In this document: positions 34,017 to 44,952 of the stretch, piece after piece
Position numbering within the stretch: the first letter of the stretch is position 1
How the letters are laid out: every line of letters begins with the position of its first letter
Origin: Zychaea mexicana
Taxonomy: Eukaryota > Mucoromycota > Mucoromycetes > Mucorales > Lichtheimiaceae
Direction: 5' to 3'
Assembly (NCBI RefSeq): GCF_025766255.1
Contig: NW_026516692.1
Location: forward strand, 363,507 to 427,506
DNA: 64,000 nt
Translations under genes and position numbers: made by a program
Notes under the pieces: model-generated
Seen by the model: only the letters and a program-made list of their open reading frames with translations
Databases searched by the model: none
What the model was told of the DNA's origin: nothing

Positions 34017-34240
34017 GGCGACCAAGAGCATCATATACTTTGATGAATAAGCAGCAGAACCATACCTTATCTTCTCCATCATATCCCTATACACTTTCAT
34101 TTAATCTTCTCTTTTTTCTCTTTCTTTATATTCTTCTAATAGAAAAAGAAAAAGGATAATGTTTAGAATAGAATGTCAAACCTACGTGGTAAATCGCTAT
34201 TATTGGATATTATATCTCACTTACTGAACGTCACTACAAG

Positions 34241-35277
34241 TAGGGATCCGCACGGTTCGGTTCGGTTCGGTTCTTAAAGGGAACCGAACCGAACCGTCTA
34301 AAGCAAGAACCGAACCGACTAGAACCGACGAGAACCGTAGAACCGAAGAACCGAACCGAAGAACCGAACCCATCATGTATATAAAAAAGGCAAGATTCGG
34401 TATCTTTAAATGAAAGCTGATGTGTGTGTTCAAATGTCGCGGTATACTTGAATACTGCAGTAAAAAAGAATAGTTTATTATTGTACATTGAACAGCGATC
34501 TCAAAATGAATAAGAGAAACAGAATGTAAACATCCTCATACGATGTGGGTCATTGCATGGTTAAAAGATTGAAGCACAGTTTTTACAAAAAAAAGTGGAG
34601 CTTATAGTACTTACTTAGAGCGACTTAGTATTACTAGTACAATATGTTATCGTAACATTGGAGGAATTGAACCACAACCGGCAGTACATACAGCTGCTGT
34701 GTCTCTACGTGTGTATAGTGTATAGTGTCTCATAAAAGGCAAAGGGTGAATGGGTAAGATAATTCTGTTATGAGCCCCAGAATGCGCAATCTCAAACGGA
34801 ATGCACAAACTTGATAAAACTGATCGAGAAGCCATGATAAATCTAGTAAAGTAGTACGTCATGGAGAAAAATGCATTGTGGGTAGCAAAGTAGAGGAACA
34901 AGTAATGATGTGCGTCATGGGCGGAGAAAGCAAGCTGCCGTCAGAAGAAGTGTTTTTTTATTTTTTTCTCTTCTCTTCTTTACTATTTTTTACTCCCTTC
35001 TGCTTTTGCAGGTTTTGTTAAGTTTTTCAATAAAGTATGGCTTGCAAATACACTACTTCGTGGTCTTTTCGGAATAACATTGTTCGTAACTTCCATTATA
35101 GCCTACTTGATACTAATTACCAAAATCGCTGATTGCAATCTTCTGCCTCTCGGTTCTTCGGTTCTACTTATACAGAACCGGTTCGGTTCCGGTTCGGTTC
35201 TTGACAGGAACCGAACCGTATTTTCTCGGTTTCGGTTCGGTTCGGTTCCGGTTCTATGGTTCTGATACGGATCCCTA
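34241..35277 (-). mobile_element. Non-autonomous hAT element, copy 3 (1,037 bp)
   Basis: Same family as 2799-3843 and 13276-14265. The perfect 8-bp duplication actacaag lies at 34233-34240 and 35278-35285. Ends are TAGGGATCCG and CGGATCCCTA. Confidence 0.92.
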
Positions 35278-35751
35278 ACTACAAGGCAACCTAGTAAAAG
35301 TTGGTCTACGCAAAGAATTACACTTCCACTTTTTTTTGGTCTATGCAAGGAATTACAGATTGTAAAGAAAATTTGAAATTGGTGTGGGGAGAAGTTTGGT
35401 CTACCGAAGGAGTGAAGATAGTAGAGGGACATGTGTAATGGATGTTTAAACTCCTATATGTAGAAATTTGGTCTACGCAAGGAAAAATTTGGGTCGCTCG
35501 TGCAGCTCTGTTAAAATTAGGGCCTATAAGAGCATCTCCAACGGTCGTTCTAAATTCTATTTTAGGATTCCGAAATAGAAAATTTCGAGTTCTAACGGTC
35601 GTCCTATTTCTATTCTATTTTAGAAAAGGGTCAAATTTTTTAAAATAGGCGTCCCAAAATTAGGGCAAGTTTTCTAAAATAAAATCGCGTTGTTGTACGC
35701 AGTAAAATAAAGCTCTCTCTTCTTTATAAATCACTTCCTTTTCCAACAACA

Positions 35752-36679
35752 ATGTCTTCCAGTTCTTCTGCCCCGATCCCCATCACTAATGTCGAATCTC
35801 GTGTCGAATCGACCACCGTTCCTGAAGTTGTTGCAGAATCGTCGACAGCAGCAGCAGCAAAAGCTGGCAATCGCGGCCCGAGTTGGAGCAATGAAGAGGA
35901 TGTGTGGTTGTGTCAATCCTGGCTTGCCACCTCCACTCGTTTGTCAAAGGGCACCGATGTTCCCCTCCAAATATTGTGGGAGACTATCTACAAAGATTTT
36001 CTTCAAAGAGGGGGAGATAAGGATGTACGAACTGGCCAGGGAGCCCTATCGGGCCGCTGATGTACCATCCAAAGAGAGGTGTCTAGATACTGCGGCTGTC
36101 TTGCAAAAGCTCTTGCACGAAATAAAAGCGGAAACAATGAAGAAAATGAGGTTAGGGGATGCTATTTTTCATAAACGATACGATACCAGTACTGATGAAT
36201 ATATGGGAGTGAAGAAAGACTACGCAGTAACGCCGTATAAGAAAGCTGCGAAATCTGCTTGGAAGTTTCAATACTGTTACAATGAGCTTCATGAGCAACC
36301 AAAGTTCAGTAACAAGTATGTCAATGTGACAAATCAAAGCGCACCTGAGTATGTGAAGCGCCCAATCGGTCGCAAGAAAGCCAAGGAGCAAGAGAAGGAA
36401 GATGGAACGCGCAAGCGTAAATTGGACGATGATCGCGCTCGATTGGCGAAGGCTGAAGAGGAGCATGTCTAGAATAGCCGCAGGCGCATCGAGCTCCAGG
36501 AGAAAATGAACGACGATGAAGTGATGCGAGAACAGCTCGACAGATACTCAGGAGCTATACTCGAGTATTGGATGCTGAGAAAAGGCGAGGCTTTGGCCAA
36601 TGCAAAGGCCAGAATCGCAAAAGCCATTGTCCAGGACGTAGAAGTTCAACAGACTACCGACGACGAAGTTGACGAGTAA
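35752..36679 (+). pseudogene. Myb/SANT-like accessory protein of Harbinger 2
   Basis: Start ATG 35752 with a Ser/Ala-rich leader. The domain begins PSWSNEEDVWLCQSWLATST and LQILWETIYKDFLQRGGDK. A shift of frame near 36045 leads to KKDYAVTPYKKAAKSAWKFQ and a Lys-rich helical segment. A TAG at 36470-36472 precedes the in-frame remainder (RRRIELQEKMNDDEVMREQL) ending at TAA 36679. The layout equals the Myb-like protein of Harbinger 1. Two lesions suggest that it is no longer functional although its DDE partner is intact; the frame change could also be a small intron. Confidence 0.7.
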
Positions 36680-36716
36680 TAGAAAACAATAAATAAAAAA
36701 TATCTTTTGTGTTTTA

Positions 36717-38093
36717 CTAGATCATATTGCCTTGGTGCTGCCACAAATGCTCAACGAGGTCGTTCTTCAGTTGATCGTGGACCGCAACATCCTTGATCTC
36801 ATCATAGCGATTCAAGTATTCGCTCATGGTGTTTGGATCCCTGCGAACTGTCAAAATGGGCGCCGATCCAACACTTCGCAATACTTCGGCTTCGTTGTCA
36901 TCAGCAACATCCTCTCCTGGATTGCAGCACTGATCTTCAACAATCATGTTATGCAAGATTATGCATGCGCGCATAACCATTGAAAGATCGTCGGGTTGCC
37001 ATAGTCTTGCTGGGTGTCGAATCACAGCAAATCTACTTTGCAAGATCCCAAAGGCACGCTCGACATCCTTATGGTACGCTTCTTGCATACAGGCAAACAA
37101 CTATATAAGTAGTAAGAGTTGCTGCTCTCCATATGCATTGTTAAAATTTACCTTTTTTTTCTTCTCAGTCGGATGCGTGATTGAATCCATAAACGTAGCC
37201 CACGGCGGGTAAATACCATCAACTAAATAATAGCCTTTGGTGTAGTTGTGGCCATTGACAGAAAAGTTGACAGGCGACGTAACATAAGACGCCAGATCAT
37301 TGAAGATGGGGGAACGCTGCAAGACATTGATGTCATTCAGCGTACCCGGGAGACCGAAGAACGCGTGCCAGATCCATGTTTCGAAGACTGCTACAGCCTC
37401 AAGGATTACTGTAGCTTTCTTCTCTTTGCCTTGATATTGGCCTTTCCATCCGGTAGGACAGTTTTTCCATTCCCAATGCATGCAGTCCAAGGAACCGAGC
37501 ATGCCAGGGAATCCGCGTTTTTCCGCCATATCAAGAAGCCGCTTGATATCATCCTCGTTTGGTGAGCGCAGGTATTCGTCACCAAAGATGCGGCTGATTG
37601 CCAAGCAGAAGCGCTTTAAGCACTCAAGAGCAGTGCTTGCACCTAGGCGAACATATTCGTCGGTCGCATCGGCAGATACGCCATATGCCAGTTGGCGAAT
37701 TGCTGCCGTCGCTTTCTGCAGCGGTGTCAATGCAGGCGTATGAGCCGCGTCGTACTTCTGCGGAAAGAAGGCATCTTTCTGCTCCAATTCGCTTACGATC
37801 CATTCGAAAAGCCGACGACTCATGCGAAAACGAGTACGGAACTTGTACTCCGGGTAAACAGGATTGTCGCCAAAATAGTCATTGTATAAACGCCAATGAC
37901 CTCCAACGCGATCGCGGTTAATGACGAGATGACCAGGAACAGAGCCTTTTCTGGGTTTTCTCACTTGATCGTCGTCTTGGTCATCAGCTGCAAAGATTCT
38001 CTGAAGACGCTCAACTCTGCGCTGACGTTGGCGTTCTTCCTCGATGTCTTCATCGAACATTTGTTTTAGGTTGCGAATATTTTGGCTTGACAT
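36717..38093 (-). CDS. PIF/Harbinger DDE transposase, 441 aa, two exons, intact
   Basis: Exon 1 38093-37152 and exon 2 37100-36717, with a 51-bp intron (GTAAAT to ATATAG) and TAG stop. The N-terminus is basic and coiled (EDIEEERQRQRRVERLQRIF). A helical DNA-binding part follows (TPLQKATAAIRQLAYGVSAD). The DDE catalytic residues lie in FPGMLGSLDCMHWEWKNC (D1), GTLNDINVLQRSP and YYLVDGIYPPWATF (D2 region), and YHKDVERAFGILQSRFAVI (E). No stop or frameshift, and length is in the family range. It would cut at the 35530/38241 termini, and possibly act on related copies. It normally needs the Myb-like partner, which is broken here. Confidence 0.88.
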
Positions 38094-38471
38094 TGTGAAA
38101 TGAGTGGTTGAAGTAGAAAGAGCAGAGCAGTAAATTCAATAGCCAGTTTTAGAATAGCGCGACCGTTGGAAAAACCATGCCAATTCTATGGTCCTGCTAG
38201 GATAGCGGCGTTCCATTTTAGAACGACCGTTGGAGATGCTTTAAGGACCTTGATGTGTTAGCTATAAATTTCGCATTAGTAGTCGCTGACTTGATTTACT
38301 GTTCCTGCGTTTCTGTACTCCCATCCCCATTCCCTATTTATACGAATCTCTCCGTCCTTCATTTTCCTCGTCTCTCCCCTGTGTATTTCGTTTGTTCACC
38401 CTGCATCATAAACCGTCAATCCGTAGCATTGGTGTGTATTATGTTATTATCATCATTATCACTTCGACCAC

Positions 38472-39661
38472 TTACACAATAAAATAGGCGGTTATTTTAG
38501 GACTATTTGAAACTACACACAACAACCTTTCTAGCTGACTTGTACCATAGCTATAAAGATAGACAAGAAGAACAGGCCATCCTCCTTGGACCAGAACAGC
38601 GTCAAGGCCTACATCGCTTGTATCTGTATGCATCTTGTATGGTTGGCTCGAATCTAGATATGCCAAATAGGGTAAAATTGCCAATCTGTCCTTGAATTGC
38701 TGAAAAGCTTGCTCTTCTGTTCTTCCCTAGTACATACTGCTTGTTTTGCTGCCAGTCTGCTTGTACAGGGGAGCTGCTATCGCTGCCAAGGAATTTAAGG
38801 TGCAAAGACCAAAAAAGCGTTGCCGCTGCTTTACTGTTTGTGGACTTGGCCATTCCAGTATAGCAGCAACCTTGGTGGCATCAGAGCGGGTACCATTAGC
38901 AAAAACGTAGAATCCTAAGAAGCGCACTTCCTGCATCAGAAAATAGCATTTCTTCAATCTGATCTTCAGATTCCACTTGACAAAGAATCCAATGACTTGA
39001 TTCAAGAGTTGTAGATGCTCTTCCTCTGTCTTGGTGAGCAGAAGGACATCATCAATATAAATCGTCGTCTTAGAAGAAACTGGTTCTAGGAGTTCTAGCA
39101 CTTCTTGCATAAAACGCTGGAATGTTGCAGCGTGGCGCCGATGATAGGCTGAAGGGCATTACTAAGTATCTGTAAAGCTCATATCTCGTCAAGAAAGCAG
39201 CCTTGTGTCTATCCTCGTCCTTGACCCGGAGTTGCATATAGCCGGAGCGGAGGTCAAGCTTGCTTAAATATCGCACCTCAAGAAGCTGGTTCAAAAGATC
39301 TTCGCACGCTGGCAGAGCGCATCTGGATAACACACTCGTCTTATTCAAGGACCTATAGTCAATCACCATGTGCAGAGCCTTGTCCTTATGAAAAGAACAG
39401 GAGCACCGTAAGGTGGCGTCGATAGTCTGATCCAACCCTTAGCCAATAAGTCGTCGAGCGTCTTCTTGAGCTCGGCCAACTCATGTGTAGAAAAGCGATA
39501 CATACGATGAGCTGGAACTCTGGCGTGTGGTAGTAAAGGTATGGCGTGCTCGACGCTGGCTTAGGTGGTAAACCGTTAGGGAGATCGTCTGGGAGAACAT
39601 CTGCGTATCCTTCTAACACGACGTCAAGTTCAGGTACAAAAACACGATCGCCATCCATCAT
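38472..39661 (-). pseudogene. Ty3/gypsy retrotransposon pol relic
   Basis: Minus-strand fragments in order: VLPDDLPNGLPP (linker), MVIDYRSLNKTSVLSRCALP and YLSKLDLRSGYMQLRV (RT motif A Asp), AFLTRYELYRYLVMPF, IYIDDVLLLTKTEEEHLQLL (catalytic DD), KKCYFLMQEVRFLGFYV, and an RNase H start (MHTDTSDVGLDAVLVQGG). Several frameshifts, and neither LTRs nor integrase are present, so it is an old fragment. It borders the right end of the transposon island. Confidence 0.85.
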
Positions 39662-42388
39662 CTGTACATACTACAACAAAACCGTAGTCAGTAACGTCAT
39701 TAAGGAGTTTATTGCCAGAAACGTATTGCATTTCCTTTGGTGTGGGTGGCAGTCGATGGTGAGCGCCATTAACACGCTACTCAAGCTCCGGCTTTTCGTC
39801 GTACAGTCAGCTTTATCTCAGAATAACGTTATGGCCATCGCTGCGTATTCCCGAAAAAAGGCGAACAGGCGTTGAAAAGTCGCTCATTACTACTGTTGCG
39901 TCTAAGTACCATGATGAATCGGTTGTTCGTGCGCTGGCAACTTTTACGAAAAGGCCAGATGAAACTGTAATATATCAAAAGGGTAAAACGATAGGGATCC
40001 ATATAACTCAGAATATCGTCTTTATATATACATTGAGTAATAGTGGGGCTAGCTAAAGTCTATGTATTGATCTACATCATACTTCTATCTAGAGTATCCA
40101 CGCCTGTTACTCCTAATTTAACCATGCGGTTAATCGCAAGTCATCCTATAGTCTGAGCCATGCGTTGTCGATGGTCAACCATGCAGGTTGGATATCATCG
40201 TAACGGTATGAACCATTACACACTTGCTTACTCAGCTAGGGCAAACTGGATCAAAAAATAAGGAGAATGGAAATTGAGACTAACTCAGTGGGAAAGAGCT
40301 GTTTTGTACATTCTTCCACCAGATGTAGTTCTCCAAAGGCACTTGATGAATTAGGCACATTCAAAGCAAGCTCTAGGGATGTGTTTAAAAAAAGCATGTT
40401 GCTGAGAAGGCCGAGAAAGACAAAATGGGAGATAGAACAACCCTCTATTATATTACCCCTTTGCTCTTCTCCTTTCCCACTGGCTACGAATCCACCTACC
40501 AAGAAGCGACTCGACATCAGTCGTAGTCAGAAATGACTGACATCATTGCAGTTTCTTTAGAATTTCGATTCCTTTTTTACTAAGATCTCTTAATGCTGCG
40601 GTCCACAGTATATCGCTATTCTTGATGCATAGCTGTTGCGCAGTTATTCATGATATCACAACTTTGCAATTCATTACGTATCTTGTCCTTTTGTAACCTT
40701 TGTACGATTCACCGTGACCGCAGTAAGTTAAGACAAAAAAATAAATATCCGTCCCTCTTGGATAAAATAAATATTATATTTCAATTCCTCTTTACTTCTT
40801 TGAATCCTCTATTTATTCTCTATCCTCATTGGCCACAGTACTATCCGCAAAAAGAATACAACAGCACTTTTCTCACGCTTTATTCTATTTTTTAGCAATA
40901 GTATATTTCATTCTTCTTTGTCTAAAACAAATGCTTGGCTTTTTTCTATTACTCTTGACTTTTTGAAAGTCAAGGGATTTTCAGTACATGAAGAAGAGGA
41001 TGAAAATTTTGTTATGACATGTATAGTATATTTAGCTCAGACCATTTCGCAGTCTTCTTTGTATCTTATAGCTATTACAATGCAGCAGTAGAGGGAACAC
41101 TTCACACAGATGAGCCAGTATATTACTCAATACTCAATCAGAGCCATGCATTCCAACAAAAAATAACTTTGAGCCAACCATCATTGTAGTAAACAATGGT
41201 TGTATTTTCTTAATTATGCAACACTAGTGCTCCATCCAAATACCCGAGTTCACCCACTTTTCACCTGTCGAAAGCATGAATTAAATCCCAAAACAGGCAA
41301 GATGACACTGCATCAATGAAAACACACATCGATCAAGATGAAAATCACCCTTTATTATACACGGATGACAGCATCTATCTATATGGCATACAAACTACAC
41401 CTTCCTCACCCGTGTTCATCTTGGAAAGACCCATATTATGGTGTGTCCACGATGCGTCTATCAGATTATCCAAACGGAAGTCCAGACAGCATCTTCAACG
41501 ATCGATAAACAGTTGTTAATACTTTCAATCAAAAATCCATCTTATTATCAACTCTCACTGTATTTCATATTGTCTTTTTTCTTTCTTTCTGGTTTGATCT
41601 CTTTCTTTTTTTACCTAACGGCGGGCAACCCACGTTTGTCACATGTAAAGATTAGTTAAAATCCATAAATAATAATAATGAAGCCGAAGAAAACTTTTCT
41701 AGAATTGCGGTTAAATCGTTTCCTCGATTTGCGCCGTGTTTTACCATGATATGTAACAGAGAAGAACAATGTAATTTAATCACTAGGGAAAGGAACGTGG
41801 AAAGTGATTGTGAATTTTTGTGCTTCTCTTCTAAAACAGCGTACTACGCTTTCGGCAATCGATGATATAGTAATATCTATGGTAAGGACCTTCTTAACTT
41901 ATAAAATGAGGCAGCGGCTAGTAATAATAGTAACAGGAGGGTGCCGCTCACTGTGCACTCAGTTAGACTCATGCAGGCGTGGACCGCAACACTGGCTTGC
42001 TCCTAAAAATAGGCAAGTACTGGTCATTGCCTCATATATACACATTTATTTGTTCCCCATCGAGTTGATGGCGTTGTACTTTCGGAAATCTTTTTCTTCT
42101 TTGCTTATAATACGATAATCCTACATGGTATATGGCAGATTTTCATCTTTAAAACACCAAGTCGTATCCCGTGAACTCTATTGAAGAGTTTCTTGTCGCT
42201 GTTACTGGATGTCATGCATGTCATGCAAGTCTGTAGTATTTGTAACACGTTTGCTTATTATATAAAAGAGAATACCCAGCGCCCTGCCCCCCCCCTGTAT
42301 CACGCTTTCTTCTTTCTCTTCTTTTCTATCTTTTCGACCTTTATTAGTTCTTAATACTTGAAGTACTTAAAGAGGCCGGCAAAGAGAA
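39662..42388. other. Intergenic, transition from transposons to genes
   Basis: No ORF with a recognisable domain. 39700-39900 may be the decayed upstream part of the gypsy relic. Immediately before the monooxygenase gene there is a C-run (gccccccccctg near 42290) and a CT-rich promoter-like stretch (42300-42350). Confidence 0.5.
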
Positions 42389-44447
42389 ATGACAATAGGT
42401 TATATCGTATCAGATGAACAAAAGGTGCCAAAGGCCTACGTGAAGAAAAGAGCTTTCCCTCCAGATGCACCACCTCCAGCGTACCCGACACTTGATTTGA
42501 ACCAGATTATAGAAAGGACTCTCAAGGAATCAGCGGATGCCAGAGCTGAGCCGTTCGTATTTGATGAACCGATCAAAAGCGTAGCCGTTATTGGCGCTGG
42601 ACCTGCTGGCGTATGTAGTGCAGACATCTACAAAAAGTTACAACCTTTTAATCTGTAATTTTTTGCTTGTTTATCAGCTTCCTACGGCAAAAGCATTACA
42701 AGAGCATGGCATAAGTGTTCGCATTTTTGAACGTATGGAGGACGTGGGCGGCGTATGGTAAGACAAAATCATAACATATCTCAACTGCATCATGGTGAAC
42801 AGCCGAACAACAACAACAATTCCCTTAATCAGCACACTTTGCTAATAATTTTTTTTCACGTAAAATAGGCTATACTCGGATGAGCCAGATACAAAACCGT
42901 CAGTACCTTGCGATACATACAGTACCCACAAAAAACTGCAGTCTTCTTCAGTCCCTTCTGAACCCAGCGAAAAAACAAACACAATTGTGGAAGCGACAGC
43001 CGACGAGCGACTCAACAAGCTGAAACATGCGCCGCCAACTGCGTGTTACCCTGATCTGCATAACAACACTGCAGCGCCGATAATGATGGACTTTGAAGAT
43101 TTCCCCTGGCCGGATGGAACTCCGTATTATGTTCCACACGGCGAGGTGCAGCAATACTACAAGAACTATGCCCAACATTTTGGACTATATGATATTATGG
43201 AATTGAACACGAGGGTCGAATACGTTGAACGACGACAGGCAAAACCAGCGGATGATCTTGATGATGGTGACGACAAGAAATGGCAGTTGACCTTGCGTAA
43301 AGCCGAGTATATTGACAATGGTAGCAAGATCCAGTATACGACCTGGACAGAATCGTTTGATGCGGTCGCTGTTGCATCTGGTGCTTACAACGATCCTTTC
43401 ATACCTGATTTCCCAAAGTTGCACGAATATAATGCTAGTTATCCCGAGCGTATCATTCACTCTAAACAATACAGACACTATCAATATTATGCTGGAAAGG
43501 TTTGTTTGCATCTTAAGAAGAAGGGGAAACGGGATTTAGAGAGTTGAATACATGTATGGATGGCTTCTTAGTAATGTTGGTGGGGATTTTCTATCTGACA
43601 GAACAACACACGTGTATGTATGTATATATAGAACGTCCTCATCGTGGGTGGCAATATATCTGCCATTGATATCGCACAACGGTTGGATGGTATCGCAAGC
43701 AACGTATACATGTCCATTCGAGGCAACTTCAAGTCAGTCAGCAACATTCTTAATCTCGCAAGATCCGTACTACCTGACTCGACCATTCACAAGCCCAATA
43801 TCGGTGCGTTCGCAGATCCTGAAGGCCATGTCAATGGCTCGATCACGTTTGAAGACAATACCGTGCTGTATAATATCGACCATGTGATTTTCTGCACCGG
43901 TTTTGTGAATGATTTGGGGTTCTTAGGGCCGCTACGAACTTACGGAACCGAGCCAGAGGATGGCACGGATGAGGAGGAGGGTTGTGCTCAACAGACAGAG
44001 AGACCCTTGGTAGTCACGAACGGGTCGCGACCCATCAACACGTACCGGGACATTTTCGCCATCCTTGATCCGACGCTTGCATTTGTTGGTACACCTGGTC
44101 ATTTGACAAGCACGCAGTTTTTTTACTACCAAGGTCAAGCTGTTGCGCGTGTGTGGGCTGGTTTGGCGTGGATCCCTTGTTACAAGAAGATGCGTGATCA
44201 TATAAAGACAAACATGTATCCGTTTCCGCCTTTCGACATGAATTTGTTAGGCTGCATATTGCATGCGCAACCGTTCGTGACATGGTTAAACGACCATGCA
44301 AAATATAGCAACAAGAATGATGTTGGGGAGTTGTATAAGCTCAAAGGTGTTGATCCATCGCTTGCTAAGCTGTGGGATGGAATCAAGGAACAATACAAAG
44401 ACCGAACTACCGAAATTCTTGCTAAACGGAAGAATATTTCCAGTTGA
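42389..44447 (+). CDS. Flavin-containing monooxygenase-like protein, 582 aa, 4 exons
   Basis: Exons 42389-42610, 42678-42757, 42869-43499 and 43632-44447; all introns are GT-AG and the frame closes. The FAD-binding motif GAGPAG is split by intron 1, immediately after the second Gly block. FERMEDVGGVW follows in exon 2. The FMO-like segment PERIIHSKQYR precedes the second Rossmann motif NVLIVGGNISAIDIA (NADPH), with intron 3 just before it. The conserved HVIFCTGFVND lies near residue 390. Such enzymes oxygenate soft nucleophiles (N or S) with NADPH and O2, or act as related Baeyer-Villiger enzymes; the substrate is unknown. ATG 42389 is the first start after the CT-rich leader. Confidence 0.88.
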
Positions 44448-44952
44448 AGAGATAGAAATCATAAACATGTAGAGTAGCTAAAGTAAAGTAACTGCTGTAA
44501 TAAAAAGCTTTTTACGGTTGCAACATTCAACGTGTAACTATTCCAATAAGGGTGTTTATCTATGGAGCTAAAAGAGACATGTGTTCTTGGGTAAACATCA
44601 TGTGCTACCAACGATGACAGCCGCATATATGATGTCCCTGGTTGCCGGCATTTTATACACACTGTAACTACCATACTCTAAGTATATACTCGACAGGTTG
44701 ATAATAACAAAGAGTCGAGTGCCGGATCAATCAGCCTGTTGTAGACGAAAAAAAAGCAAGGAGAAGGAGGGAAGGGACCTTATGCCCACTGTTACACAAG
44801 AATGCGCGCGCGTGGTTCTTTTTGTGCAGCAGCAGCAGCAGCTGAGGTGAAGAAAAGAGAGAGAGAGCGAGAGAGAGGCAAACAGAGGCCTGGAACTCCT
44901 TTGCCTGCTTTTTCCTTTTTTTAAAAATTCCTTTTAAACCAAGAAAGGGCCA
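44448..44952. promoter_or_regulatory. Intergenic promoter region of the RhoGAP gene
   Basis: Contains purine-rich GA repeats (gagagagagcgagagagagg near 44860), (GCGCGC) near 44810 and a CAG run. These are simple-sequence features common in front of active fungal genes. No TATA box was clearly placed. Confidence 0.3.

Larger units (their letters stand above)
29307..35510. mobile_element. TIR element carrying an RTC4-like fragment, with two nested insertions
   Basis: Terminal inverted repeats of about 220 bp. The left repeat starts CAGAGCTGCTCGAGCGACC at 29307, is cut at 29400 by MULE 2, and resumes at 33382 up to about 33500. The right repeat is 35286-35510 inverted (CAGAGCTGCACGAGCGACCC). 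The match includes internal blocks such as CTCCTTCGGTAGACCAAACT and the poly-A/AGTGGAAGTGTAATTC segment. The interior 33500-34240 holds an RTC4-like gene fragment and no transposase. A 1-kb hAT element is nested at 34241-35277. No clear flanking duplication is left. Confidence 0.78.
35530..38241. mobile_element. PIF/Harbinger element 2 (2.7 kb)
   Basis: The terminal inverted repeats start GAGCATCTCCAACGGTCGTT at the left and AAGCATCTCCAACGGTCGTT at the right (inverted). The three-base target duplication TAA lies at 35527-35529 and 38242-38244. It holds a convergent Myb-like gene (plus) and DDE transposase gene (minus). It abuts the preceding TIR element with only 16 bp between them before the duplication. 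Confidence 0.92.
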
